Positions 7,303-15,753 of a DNA stretch of 42,438 bases are shown here, piece after piece. The first letter of the stretch is position 1; each line of letters begins with the position of its first letter. Position numbers and translations under genes: made by a program. Source of the DNA: Fischerella muscicola PCC 7414 (lineage in GTDB: Bacteria; Cyanobacteriota; Cyanobacteriia; Cyanobacteriales; Nostocaceae); the NCBI RefSeq assembly GCF_000317205.1, contig NZ_AJLK01000098.1:1-42438 (forward strand). Direction: 5' to 3'. The notes under the pieces were generated by a model, which did no database searches, was not told where the DNA came from, and was given only the letters and a program-made list of their open reading frames with translations.

Positions 7303-9399
7303 TCACATCCCATTCCCAATTAAAATAAATCCTGCCCAGTAGTAGGGATGGTCGTAAATACCGTCGAGTAATGATAACTGGGCTTTTTGTAAAGCTGCAA
7401 CTTTGCTAAGCTTATCTTGTTGGAGTGCAGCGTAGAAAGCATTCATAAGTGCTTGCGTACCGTCATCGGAAACTTGCCATAAAGAAGCGATCGCAGCTTT
7501 TGCACCCGCCTCTTGCATAACATAGCCAAATCCCAAAATCTCTATACCATCGCCTAACTGTCCTCCTAACCCAGTTTCGCAGGCACTCAATACTACTAAA
7601 TCAGCGTTAGAAAGATTCCAAAATCGTAAATCCCGAAAACTGGCTGCATTACCGTCACCAAACAAAATAAAAGATTCATCCGGCACACCTGGGACAAAAG
7701 CAGCATGGGTGGCAAAGTGGAGAATGGGGTAGTTGCTCATCAGCTTTAAGGTTTCTTGTTCGGTAAATTCTGAGTCAATCAGCTTTGCTGAACCAGGAAA
7801 AGCTGAGGTCACATTTTCTACTTCCTTTGCCGCAAAAGGCAGTCCACCCAACTTGAAGGTACGTTTACCAACCTTGATATCGTAATTTCCTCGCGTAAAA
7901 GCACCTGCTAATATCTTCAAATTTTGTGGACGTTGTTGTAAATCGGTGAGACTAAGAGCAGTAATATTATTTACTCGATAATTCTGCACTAACCACTGTT
8001 TGCCATCATAAAGCGCTGCCAGGGGTATGTAGCGTAACTGCCCATCTGGTGCATAGATAATGGTTTTTGTATTGGCTTCCTTCAGAGCAGGTTCAATTGG
8101 TTGGATTAACCAACTATAAAGTTTCTGTCCTGGTTTTTTCGCGTCGTTTGGTGGATTCTCCAAAGCCTTGCGGAATTCCTCAATTGTCCGGTATAGTTCT
8201 TGACGCTTGACAGTCACAGAACGACGGATTGGGGGCGTATAAGGAGTAACTAACACTAGTTCCAGGCGGTCTTCTAGAATCAGGGGATAGAGCAAAACCG
8301 CATTTATATCTAGTTGCCGAATAAAGTCTTGCAGACGCCTAAGTATTTTAGGATTGAGATTTTCACCGCCAGTAGCCCGGTTGAGTTCTTGGACATGAGC
8401 CATGACTTCTGGACTATCACTAAATGCCAAGAATTCTTTTAAACTGTCTCTTTGAGCAGCTTCCAGTTCTTGCCTGCGTGTCTCTTGTTGGGGTGTGCGA
8501 TCTTTTTCAGGAATCTTTTGCAATTCACTCAGTTCTTTGCCCTGTTTGACCACTAGAGAAATTTCATTGTTAAATTTATCTACAACCTGCTGTTCTGGTT
8601 GCAGATATTCCATGCCCTGGGGTGTTTTGGCTTTGTCTCGTACACTATTAAGATAACCATCTAGTTCTTGGACTTTGAGCGAGTCAACAGCTACTTGCGC
8701 TTCTACTACACGGTTTTGCTTGAGTAACAAATCAGCTAGGTGGCGATAGGTATTTGTTAACCTGCTTGTATACAACTGTTGAATTTGTTGTTGTGGGGAT
8801 AGTTTGGAATCAACTTCCATACCCTCCAAAACATTAATCGCTTGCTTGTAAAAAACAATTGCTAACTCTGGCTTTTGTTGTGCTTCTAAAAGAGAAGCTA
8901 TTTGGTGCAGAATTTCTGCTTGGGCTTGCATGTTATTGGTTTCTTTGCCCATCACCAAAGATTGTTGATAAAGTTCTTGTGCTTTCGCATAAACCCCAGT
9001 TTTGTAATAAATTACACCTATGTGACTGAAAATTTCCATTTCCTCAGTCTTGTTATCAGTTTCTTTAGCAATAACCAAGGCTTGCTGATAATAATCTAGG
9101 GCTTTGGGGTACTCGCGTAATTTCTCGTAAGTTTGCCCGATATATTTGAGAGTCGTTATTTCGCCTTGACGCTGGCCAGTTGCTTTAAAAATATCTAACG
9201 CCTGTGCAAAAGTTCCTAAAGCTTCGCGCAACTTACCTTGATTAAGCTGTTGCAGTCCCTGTTGTTGTAACTGCAAAGCCTCTTGTGTGCGGCGTTGTGT
9301 TGTATCTGTTGTCGGAGGCTGGAGAGTCGGGATATCACACGAAACCACGAAAATTAGGCAAAGTATGATAGGAGCAAGGCGTTGGAGAAGGTAAAGCAT
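7303..9399 (-). CDS. TPR-CHAT caspase-like lipoprotein
   Basis: A 698-aa protein with an N-terminal lipoprotein signal (hydrophobic residues 7-20, lipobox VVSC with Cys21), several tetratricopeptide repeats at about residues 38-240, a charged helical spacer and a C-terminal CHAT domain. The CHAT catalytic pair is intact: His565 in HFATHAAF and Cys607 in LSACETG, followed by ASLWQVSD and YYWAGFILIG. CHAT domains are clan CD proteases related to caspases and separase. Filamentous cyanobacteria carry many TPR-CHAT genes, mostly uncharacterised. The lipobox predicts anchoring to a membrane outside the cytoplasm. No CRISPR or other effector genes are nearby; the target is unknown. Confidence 0.9.
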   Translation of the reverse strand: MLYLLQRLAPIILCLIFVVSCDIPTLQPPTTDTTQRRTQEALQLQQQGLQQLNQGKLREALGTFAQALDIFKATGQRQGEITTLKYIGQTYEKLREYPKALDYYQQALVIAKETDNKTEEMEIFSHIGVIYYKTGVYAKAQELYQQSLVMGKETNNMQAQAEILHQIASLLEAQQKPELAIVFYKQAINVLEGMEVDSKLSPQQQIQQLYTSRLTNTYRHLADLLLKQNRVVEAQVAVDSLKVQELDGYLNSVRDKAKTPQGMEYLQPEQQVVDKFNNEISLVVKQGKELSELQKIPEKDRTPQQETRRQELEAAQRDSLKEFLAFSDSPEVMAHVQELNRATGGENLNPKILRRLQDFIRQLDINAVLLYPLILEDRLELVLVTPYTPPIRRSVTVKRQELYRTIEEFRKALENPPNDAKKPGQKLYSWLIQPIEPALKEANTKTIIYAPDGQLRYIPLAALYDGKQWLVQNYRVNNITALSLTDLQQRPQNLKILAGAFTRGNYDIKVGKRTFKLGGLPFAAKEVENVTSAFPGSAKLIDSEFTEQETLKLMSNYPILHFATHAAFVPGVPDESFILFGDGNAASFRDLRFWNLSNADLVVLSACETGLGGQLGDGIEILGFGYVMQEAGAKAAIASLWQVSDDGTQALMNAFYAALQQDKLSKVAALQKAQLSLLDGIYDHPYYWAGFILIGNGM

Positions 9400-9593
9400 T
9401 GGTAAGCTCTCCAGTTAACAGGAGTGCTAATGATTTATTCAGTTATATATCCTTATTTCTCGGAATCTAAATCGGATTCACACAAAAACATTACCCAGTA
9501 TTGCACAATGGCATTTTTATATCTAGATTTTGCTGCCCATCGCAATATTACATTGCTTTTATAGCAATCTTAGTTTACAGGCTTGCTCTTAAT

Positions 9594-10409
9594 TTATACA
9601 AAATTCACCCGATTTTCTGTCACCAAAGTCAGACTCACCCATTCTCCTTTATCGTTATAGCTACGAATCATGCGTTGGCGGAGATTGGGTGTAATTAACC
9701 AACCCACTTCCAAAAATAAGGGTTGGCAAAATTGCACTTTTAATGGTGAAGTAGCAGAAGCGCCATCGGGTAACAGTAAGACTTGTATTTGCTTTTGCAA
9801 GTCTTGACTAAATCTAAGAATAGAACCGTTGATTGTAGCGGTGGAAGTAATTGTGCGATCGCCAAACGAAAGACTTTGTACTAAGCCTCCAGAACTATCT
9901 AGTTGCAAATGCATTTTGGTAGAGTAACGATCAGGCGATCGCCAATCCGGATATATCGTCACTGCTTCGCCTTGCCATTCTCCTAACAATGCTTCTACTG
10001 TTGTTAAAGCAGGGCTTTGTGTGGCTGGGGTTTCGGCTAGATGTTCGCGGATGAGGGTAAATTGTTCTAATTGACCATTTTTATCAAACAATTGCACGAG
10101 GCGCAAACGGCGATTTTCATGAATTAACCCTAATTCTGCTCCAAATTCAGAAAATGGCCCCAGCTGAATCGTACCTTGAGAGAAAGCACCATTCTCAAAA
10201 AATAATACACCCCGTCCAAGGGAACTGTATTCTAAGACTTTTTCATCTCCACCCAGACGAATAATTTGACGAATTGTTTGATTATTATTTAACCCTTCTA
10301 AAGACACAACGCTGGGTGTATCTGCGAGTATTTCCCCTTGGGGAGATACACGAGTAAATGAACCTCGCCATTCACCAAGATTTTTTAATAGAGATTCCCA
10401 TTGAGTCAT
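9594..10409 (-). CDS. DUF3598 family protein
   Basis: A 271-aa soluble protein without signal peptide. It looks like two tandem beta-barrel halves: MTQWESLLKNLGEWRGSF opens the first and EALLGEWQGEAVTIYPDW opens the second at about residue 145, each with a GEW motif. This is the DUF3598 pattern, found mainly in cyanobacteria and plastid lineages and often compared to lipocalin-like ligand-binding folds. Function is unknown. A 90-bp repeat-rich spacer separates it from the upstream ftsX-like gene. Confidence 0.85.
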   Translation of the reverse strand: MTQWESLLKNLGEWRGSFTRVSPQGEILADTPSVVSLEGLNNNQTIRQIIRLGGDEKVLEYSSLGRGVLFFENGAFSQGTIQLGPFSEFGAELGLIHENRRLRLVQLFDKNGQLEQFTLIREHLAETPATQSPALTTVEALLGEWQGEAVTIYPDWRSPDRYSTKMHLQLDSSGGLVQSLSFGDRTITSTATINGSILRFSQDLQKQIQVLLLPDGASATSPLKVQFCQPLFLEVGWLITPNLRQRMIRSYNDKGEWVSLTLVTENRVNFV

Positions 10410-10500
10410 TTGTTGGTTGTTGGTTAGTAGTTAGTAGTTAGTGGTTAGTAGTTAATTACTAATGACAATTAACAATTGACAATTGATAATTGACAATTGA
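10410..10500. repeat. TTGTTGG/TTAGTAG and AATTGACA repeat block
   Basis: The spacer between the DUF3598 and FtsX-like genes consists of TTAGTAGT units followed by AATTGACAATTGA palindromic units (about 10465-10500). Confidence 0.65.
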
Positions 10501-11403
10501 CTAACTTTTCGCAAATTTTTGCACAGCAAATAAACTTCCTATTAATCCTACGGTTGCACCAAAGTTCAGAAGAATCAAGGGTAATAATAAAGTTTGTAAC
10601 GGAGTCAGTTGTAAACCATTGGTGAGAAATTTGATAAATTCGGGTTGATTAGCCAGTAAATGTCCCAGAAACTGTTGAATAATGCTAATGAAACTCCAAG
10701 CGATCGCACCTCCAACCAAACCAAAAGCAATTCCCTGCAAGATAAACGGTAGGTAAATCCAAGCGGAAGTTGCTCCCACTAGCTGCATAATTTCAATTTC
10801 TCGGCGTCGCGCCATAACTATTAATCTGATAGTAGTGGTAGTAACAGCGATCGCTGTTAAAGTCAAAATTATAGTAATTGTCAGTGTCACCCAGCTTAAA
10901 CCTCGATTTAACTGAGAAATCCTTCTGACTGCTTCATCTACATACTGAACTGCATCTACTCCATGCAACTTTGCTAGTTGTGTTGCTAAGGTTGGCACTA
11001 CCTCAGAGTTACGTGCTTTCACCTTCAATTCATCTACAAGCGGATTTTCACCTAGCTGCTGAGTAGCACCTTCGATATTAGAAATTCCCAACTCTTTAAC
11101 TAACTTCTGCCAAGCTTGTTCTTTGGTAATAACTTTTATGTCTGCAACCTCTGGCATTGTTGACACCAACGGTTCAACACTTTCAGTGCGCACACCCGGA
11201 TCAAGATACACAGATACTTCCAACTGGCTACCGAATTGATAAAGTAATTTTTCTACTTGCCAGGAAGTTTGTAAACTCAAACCGAATAAAAATAGTAACA
11301 CAGTAACAGTACTGATAGCAGCCCAATTCATCCAGCTACCGCGCTGCAAACCAATCAAGGTTTCTTTTAGCAGATAGTCAAGTTTGGTCAGTATTTTCAA
11401 CAT
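10501..11403 (-). CDS. ftsX: FtsX-like ABC transporter permease
   Basis: A 300-aa membrane protein with FtsX topology: one N-terminal membrane segment (about residues 26-46), a large extracytoplasmic loop (about 50-165) carrying LEVSVYLDPGV and the WQKLVKELG segment, then three further membrane segments (about 172-192, 218-240 and 270-292). RRREIEIMQLVGAT after the second segment is the typical FtsX/MacB coupling motif. FtsX with FtsE regulates peptidoglycan hydrolases at division sites. No ftsE lies next to it here, so the ATPase must be encoded elsewhere. The M23 hydrolase at 23.8-26.1 kb is of the class FtsEX controls, but the link is inference. Confidence 0.88.
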   Translation of the reverse strand: MLKILTKLDYLLKETLIGLQRGSWMNWAAISTVTVLLFLFGLSLQTSWQVEKLLYQFGSQLEVSVYLDPGVRTESVEPLVSTMPEVADIKVITKEQAWQKLVKELGISNIEGATQQLGENPLVDELKVKARNSEVVPTLATQLAKLHGVDAVQYVDEAVRRISQLNRGLSWVTLTITIILTLTAIAVTTTTIRLIVMARRREIEIMQLVGATSAWIYLPFILQGIAFGLVGGAIAWSFISIIQQFLGHLLANQPEFIKFLTNGLQLTPLQTLLLPLILLNFGATVGLIGSLFAVQKFAKS

Positions 11404-11429
11404 TATATAACCTATCGTTTATACAAAAT

Positions 11430-11660
11430 AATCAAACTCTATTATTAGTCATTAGTCATTTGTCAATGGTCAATTGTCATTGGTTTAGTGGTTATTGGTT
11501 GTACCAGACGCGCTGTTTGAAGCGTCTGTACATTGGTTAGTGGTTGTTATTGACTTCTCACACCCCTCACACTCCCCACCTCCCCACCTCCCCACTCCCT
11601 TGGGGGAGTGGGGGCCGGTGAGTTCCCCACCTCCCCACTCTCCCAGAGATTGCTAAGATT
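11430..11660. repeat. Intergenic repeats with AGACGC palindrome and CCCCACCTC units
   Basis: Contains an imperfect palindrome CAGACGC (11505-11511) / GCGTCTG (11522-11528) flanked by GTAC-like ends, and C-rich CTCCCCAC units (about 11570-11645) with an inverted CCCTTGGGGGAGTGGGG segment. Confidence 0.6.
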
Positions 11661-11708
11661 GAATAAAGCGGAATCATTTCCAATCCATAATAGGTGAGAT
11701 AAAAAAGA

Positions 11709-12272
11709 ATGCCTTCGGAAGTCGCTGTTGAGAAGAAAAAGTTACAAAATCCGCCCTTGGAACTGCATTACCTTGGCGATCGCGTTTTGCGCCAAGGGGC
11801 CAAGCGCGTTACTAAAGTAGACGAAGAAATCCGCAAACTAGCACGGGAAATGCTACAAACCATGTACAGCCAAGATGGTATTGGTTTGGCTGCACCCCAA
11901 GTCGGAATTAATAAACAAGTTATAGTCATCGATCTTGAACCAGATAACGCGGCTAATTCCCCACTAGTCTTGATTAACCCCACTATTAAACAGGTGAGTC
12001 GGGACATCTGCGTTGCCCAAGAAGGATGTTTGAGCATTCCAGGAGTTTACATGGATGTGAAGCGTCCTGAAGTTGTAGAAATCTCCTACAAAGATGAGTA
12101 TGGACGTCCTAAAACACTGAAGGCTTCAGATTTACTGGGACGCTGTATTCAGCACGAGATCGACCACCTCAACGGTGTAGTATTTGTAGACCGTGTAGAA
12201 AACTCTTTGGCTTTAGCGCAGGAGTTATCCAAGCACGGCTTCTCCTATCAAGCTGTCAAATCAGTCGTGTAG
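11709..12272 (+). CDS. def: Peptide deformylase
   Basis: A 187-aa peptide deformylase, which removes the formyl group from the initiator Met of nascent proteins. All three motifs are intact: motif 1 GIGLAAPQVG (57-66), motif 2 EGCLS (105-109, metal ligand C107) and motif 3 HEIDH (149-153, metal ligands H149 and H153, catalytic E150). Length is normal for type I bacterial and plastid-like enzymes. The first 15 residues are a non-conserved extension. A small membrane-protein gene starts a few bases after the stop, suggesting a two-gene operon. Confidence 0.97.
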   Translation: MPSEVAVEKKKLQNPPLELHYLGDRVLRQGAKRVTKVDEEIRKLAREMLQTMYSQDGIGLAAPQVGINKQVIVIDLEPDNAANSPLVLINPTIKQVSRDICVAQEGCLSIPGVYMDVKRPEVVEISYKDEYGRPKTLKASDLLGRCIQHEIDHLNGVVFVDRVENSLALAQELSKHGFSYQAVKSVV

Positions 12273-12278
12273 GATGGT

Positions 12279-12494
12279 GTGCTTGTGAACGTAATGACTC
12301 CCAAGAGTGGTTTATTTTTAGCCTGTTCTTGCATTAGTGCGATCGCAGGAGTAGGTTCTATTTTTGAGCTTACCTCAGGACAGCCTGATTTAGGTACTCA
12401 AAATACCGCGATTATTTTAGGGTTGAGCATTCCCCTAACAGCACTATTTTTCTTTGCCGCAGTCAAAGATGCTAAAGCAAATTTAAATAAGTAA
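12279..12494 (+). CDS. Small two-helix membrane protein
   Basis: A 71-aa (or 66-aa) hydrophobic protein with two predicted membrane segments (about residues 11-29 and 43-62) and a short charged C-terminal tail, KDAKANLNK. The open frame begins at GTG 12279; GTG 12285 and ATG 12294 (MTPKSG) are alternative starts, and the ATG is perhaps the likeliest. It follows the deformylase gene by only 6-21 bp, so it is probably cotranscribed. I do not recognise a characterised family, although short proteins of this type are common in cyanobacteria. Confidence 0.65.
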   Translation: MLVNVMTPKSGLFLACSCISAIAGVGSIFELTSGQPDLGTQNTAIILGLSIPLTALFFFAAVKDAKANLNK

Positions 12495-13014
12495 ACATCA
12501 AAAATTATATTTATCAGGAAAAGGAAAAGGAAAAGGAAATATTTATCCTTTTACCTTTTACCTTTTATTTTTCAAGCTTCTGTTTACTTTTTGTCGCTTC
12601 ACCTATCTGTATTTTCTCAAAACAAGATAAATACTTAACTATAAGTATAATTTAGCCATCCCTATTAATGAATTTTTCTTGGTGTCTTTGTGTCTTTGTG
12701 ATTCAAGGATTATCTTCTTTACCACCAAGACACCAAGAATTTAATAGTTTTTTGCGCTTGATTTGAGTTCGTTTTTCACGAATTTAAGATTTTATTTATT
12801 TTTTTAGAGCAGAATTTTTGCGAAATCAACCAGACAGTTATTGTATTCATGAATTGCGAATGAACTTAATAGTTGTACTTTGTTTACATTTAGCAGCAGA
12901 TAACTATATTCGTTTGCAACGATTTTAGCTAAAAAAATTACTTGTGAAAAATTGATGCTAAAGTGACTTATCCTGCTAAAATCTTCCAGCAATTGCACTG
13001 AAATAGAGGTAAAA
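12495..13014. other. Intergenic region with fold-back terminator-like repeats
   Basis: No gene is supported. At 12517-12574 an AAAAGG-unit block is followed by its complementary CCTTTT-unit block and a T-run, a fold-back that could terminate the def operon. At about 12677-12745 a GGTGTCTTTGTGTCTTTGTG segment is partly complementary to CACCAAGACACCAAG. The rest is AT-rich, and a 64-codon minus-strand frame within it has no recognisable content. Confidence 0.55.
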
Positions 13015-14751
13015 ATGAGACACGAAAAACTTTCTCCCGGATTGCTACTAGCTTATGAAGACTATCAAAGAGAAGGACAACAAGCTTTAACAACGCACAA
13101 GCGATCGCTCGGGATAATTGCCCCGAAAAATAGTATTAAGCCTACCCGTAGTGTCGTTTTTATCTACTGTGATGAAAATGCTGATTTGAGCCATTTGTCA
13201 CAATACGGTATTGAAATTAACCAAAATACAGGTAGTGTCAGGACAGCATTTTTACCCATAGATAGTTTAGATGTGTTATCTGAAGAATCTGCTGTTGAAA
13301 GGATCAAACCATCTCGTAAATTAAAATTGCGGATGGATGTAGCACCAGAGAAAGTAAAACTGCCGGAGTTTAAGAATAATACTGGATTGACTGGTAAGGG
13401 AGTAGTTATTGGTGTCATAGACAGTGGTATTGATCCAAAACACCCCGCTTTTGCAGGACGTATCTTAAGAATTTGGGATCAAACCCTACCAGGCCCAGGA
13501 GTAGCAGAAGGCGGTTATGGAGCCGAATTAACCGGAACCCAGCTGACAATTTCCCAAGACACAGATGGTCATGGTACTCACGTTGCAGGTATTGCCTCTG
13601 GCTTGGATAATACCTATGGTGGTGTAGCACCAGAAGCAGAATTAGTAGTTGTTAAAACTGATTTGCAAGATGCTCATATTGCTGATGGTGTTCGCTATAT
13701 TTTCCGAGTTGCAACTGAAATGGGACGTCCAGCAGTCGTGAATCTTAGCTTAGGTGGACACGCCGACGCCCATGATGGTAGTGACTCTCTATCAAAAATT
13801 ATTGATGCTGAATCTGGGCCAGGAAGAATTGTTTGCTGTGCTGCGGGTAATGAAGGTAATGACAATATTCACGGTCAGACAACTGTTAGCAGCAAAACCT
13901 TGGGAACCATGCGCTTTAGTGTTCCCTACAATCAAGTAGGTATTGTCTGGTTAAACGCTTGGTATTCCCGTGATGGTCAGTTAGAAATATCTCTACGCAG
14001 TCCCAACGGATTTGTAACTCCTTTCCAACCAATCATTTCTGAGGGTAATCCCTCAAAACAATACAACTTACCAGATGCACGGGTGGAGATTGTCACTCCA
14101 GGGCCAGATCCAGTCAACGGGGACTATAACTTCTTTGTGCAAATTCGGGGTGGAGGTTTTATATTTAACCAACCTGTAGCAGGTGGAGTTTGGCAGTTAC
14201 GGGTACGCAACACCTCCGGAAATAACGTACGCCTAGACGTGTGGACATTAGATGACGCAGCGTCGGTATTTTTTACAGGTAAAAGCATATCCGACACGAT
14301 GAAAATTGGTTCACCAGGTGCTGCCAGCACTGCAATCACAGTGGCTTCTTATACTAGTAAAATTAAATACACTGATATTGATGGTATTGAGCGACAAGTC
14401 GGTCTAGAGTTGGATGATATTTCTGACTTTAGTAGCGAAGGTCCACTGCGGAATGGTTCTGAAAAGCCTGATGTTGCAGCACCAGGAGCAATGATTGTTT
14501 CTGCTCTTTCGTCTACTGCCAACTTTGATCGCTCAATGATGGTGAACTCTAAATTTGCAGCCTTAGCTGGTACAAGTATGGCAACACCATTTGTTACTGG
14601 CTTGGTAGCACTGTTGCTGCAACGTGATCCTAATCTTACTCCAGAGGCTGTGAAAGATTTGCTACGTCAAAATAGTTCTATTCCTGGACAAAATGCAGGA
14701 ACCTTTGATAACAAATGGGGTTATGGACTAATTAATGTGGAAAATTTGTAG
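13015..14751 (+). CDS. S8 family serine peptidase (subtilase) with N-terminal inhibitor-like domain
   Basis: A 578-aa subtilisin-family protease with the full catalytic triad: Asp136 in VIDSGID, His186 in DGHGTHVAG and Ser521 in GTSMATP. The oxyanion Asn279 is in CCAAGNEGN. Between His and Ser there is a large insertion (about residues 285-440), as in several bacterial intracellular or Csp-like subtilases. Residues 44-107 form a small alpha/beta domain (RSVVFIYC through RKLKLRMD) resembling an I9-type propeptide. No signal peptide is seen, so cytoplasmic location or non-classical export is likely. A homologue of the N-terminal domain is encoded separately 525 bp downstream (15277-15588). Confidence 0.93.
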   Translation: MRHEKLSPGLLLAYEDYQREGQQALTTHKRSLGIIAPKNSIKPTRSVVFIYCDENADLSHLSQYGIEINQNTGSVRTAFLPIDSLDVLSEESAVERIKPSRKLKLRMDVAPEKVKLPEFKNNTGLTGKGVVIGVIDSGIDPKHPAFAGRILRIWDQTLPGPGVAEGGYGAELTGTQLTISQDTDGHGTHVAGIASGLDNTYGGVAPEAELVVVKTDLQDAHIADGVRYIFRVATEMGRPAVVNLSLGGHADAHDGSDSLSKIIDAESGPGRIVCCAAGNEGNDNIHGQTTVSSKTLGTMRFSVPYNQVGIVWLNAWYSRDGQLEISLRSPNGFVTPFQPIISEGNPSKQYNLPDARVEIVTPGPDPVNGDYNFFVQIRGGGFIFNQPVAGGVWQLRVRNTSGNNVRLDVWTLDDAASVFFTGKSISDTMKIGSPGAASTAITVASYTSKIKYTDIDGIERQVGLELDDISDFSSEGPLRNGSEKPDVAAPGAMIVSALSSTANFDRSMMVNSKFAALAGTSMATPFVTGLVALLLQRDPNLTPEAVKDLLRQNSSIPGQNAGTFDNKWGYGLINVENL

Positions 14752-15252
14752 CTTCAAAGGCTTAAATAATACATCTGCCAAAAAGTAGAGAATTCAGCTT
14801 TGGCTAGTAGTTTGTGTCATTGGTTTTGATGAGGTGCGAGATCCCCGACTTTTTTAAAAAGTCGGGGATCTGGCCCTCGCAACCCCTGAGAACTAATGAC
14901 ACAGACCAATAGTTAAACACGTTATCCATAAATTAATTCAGTTAAGAGGTAAAGGGTAAAAGGTAAGGATTTTCTCTATTCTTTTAACTCTACCCCTTTA
15001 ACCTTAGCTCTTTTCACCACAAGAAGTTAAATCTCTAATTAGTTATAGAAAATCAGATCATCGAGTCTACACAAGGGTAGGCGCGTCAAACTTATAAATC
15101 TGATAAGTTGTTTTTAGGACAGGTTATTTGAACCTGCCCTTTGTCCAATAAATAAGCTTACTGTAAAAGAATTAATACACTACGAAAGGGAAAAAGGTTA
15201 AAGGGCAAAGGGAAGAATATCAATTCCTTAAACCCTTCACCCTTTCTCCAAT
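14752..15252. repeat. Intergenic region with fold-back element and purine-tract hairpins
   Basis: Between the protease and the prodomain-like gene lie a 91-bp fold-back element (14813-14903, listed separately), a purine/pyrimidine fold-back (AAGGGTAAAAGG at about 14947 against its CCCCTTTAACCTT counterpart near 14993) and a second one at about 15183-15247 (AAAGGGCAAAGGG against ACCCTTCACCCTTT). No other gene is seen. Confidence 0.7.
14813..14903. repeat. Fold-back (MITE-like) element, copy 1
   Basis: The outer arms TGTGTCATT (14813-14821) and AATGACACA (14895-14903) are exactly complementary. The core 14840-14870 is a perfect inverted repeat of 15-nt arms (GATCCCCGACTTTTT) around one base. 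Between core and right terminus is the CTCGCAACCCCTGAG segment, also found in copy 3. The element separates the subtilase from its prodomain homologue. Confidence 0.8.
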
Positions 15253-15276
15253 ATGGTGTTAACAGGGGATTTTCAG

Positions 15277-15588
15277 ATGAATTATAAGAAGCTAGACGCT
15301 GCCCTTGCTATGGCGCTAAATCAAGTTCAAGATCCAGATCAGCGTAGTTTAGTAGTTTTCATCCACACCCAACCACTAGCAGATAACTCTAATGCCACTG
15401 CTATTTTGGAAAATCTTGGAATCAGTGGAATTGCGGGAAACAAAGAAGTATTTTCAGCTACTTTGTCTGTCAATGAAATTGCTAAACTCTCAGAACAGTC
15501 TTGGGTACAGTATCTAAAACTATCGCAAAAGTTGCGTTTGGTGGATAGACACTTGGGGTCGAAGAGTATCAGTGTTAACAAATATTAA
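15277..15588 (+). CDS. Stand-alone subtilase prodomain / I9-like inhibitor homologue
   Basis: A 103-aa soluble protein. It aligns by eye with the N-terminal domain of the upstream S8 peptidase: KLDAALAMALNQ against KLSPGLLLAYED, RSLVVFIHT against RSVVFIYC, NLGISG against QYGIEI, VFSATLSVNEIAKLSEQS against VRTAFLPIDSLDVLSEES, and LKLSQKLRLVD against IKPSRKLKLRMD. The C-terminal tail ends soon after the point where the protease domain would start, as in I9 propeptide inhibitors whose tail occupies the active site. The frame is open from 15253, but AGGGGA at 15264-15269 is correctly spaced for ATG 15277. The likely role is trans inhibition or folding of the subtilase; this is inference. Confidence 0.8.
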   Translation: MNYKKLDAALAMALNQVQDPDQRSLVVFIHTQPLADNSNATAILENLGISGIAGNKEVFSATLSVNEIAKLSEQSWVQYLKLSQKLRLVDRHLGSKSISVNKY

Positions 15589-15753
15589 TATTAATTGATA
15601 CATCTAATTTGATTTTGTAACACATGTCGTACCATTTATCTTCGGCAGCAGTTTGTAAAGTTGACTAAACTTAGTTTTCGATACCCCCTTACCAGCTGCC
15701 GCAGACAGTCCTAAACTGTAGTTGAGAGTTGAAAGGCAGTCGGGAGCAAACTT

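Noticed and set aside
7303-9399. CRISPR-linked TPR-CHAT effector
   Set aside because: No cas genes or arrays are nearby and the protein has a lipoprotein signal, unlike cytoplasmic immune CHAT effectors.
12804-12998. 64-codon minus-strand open frame in a gene-free gap
   Set aside because: AT-rich, with no ribosome binding site or familiar motif; more likely chance.
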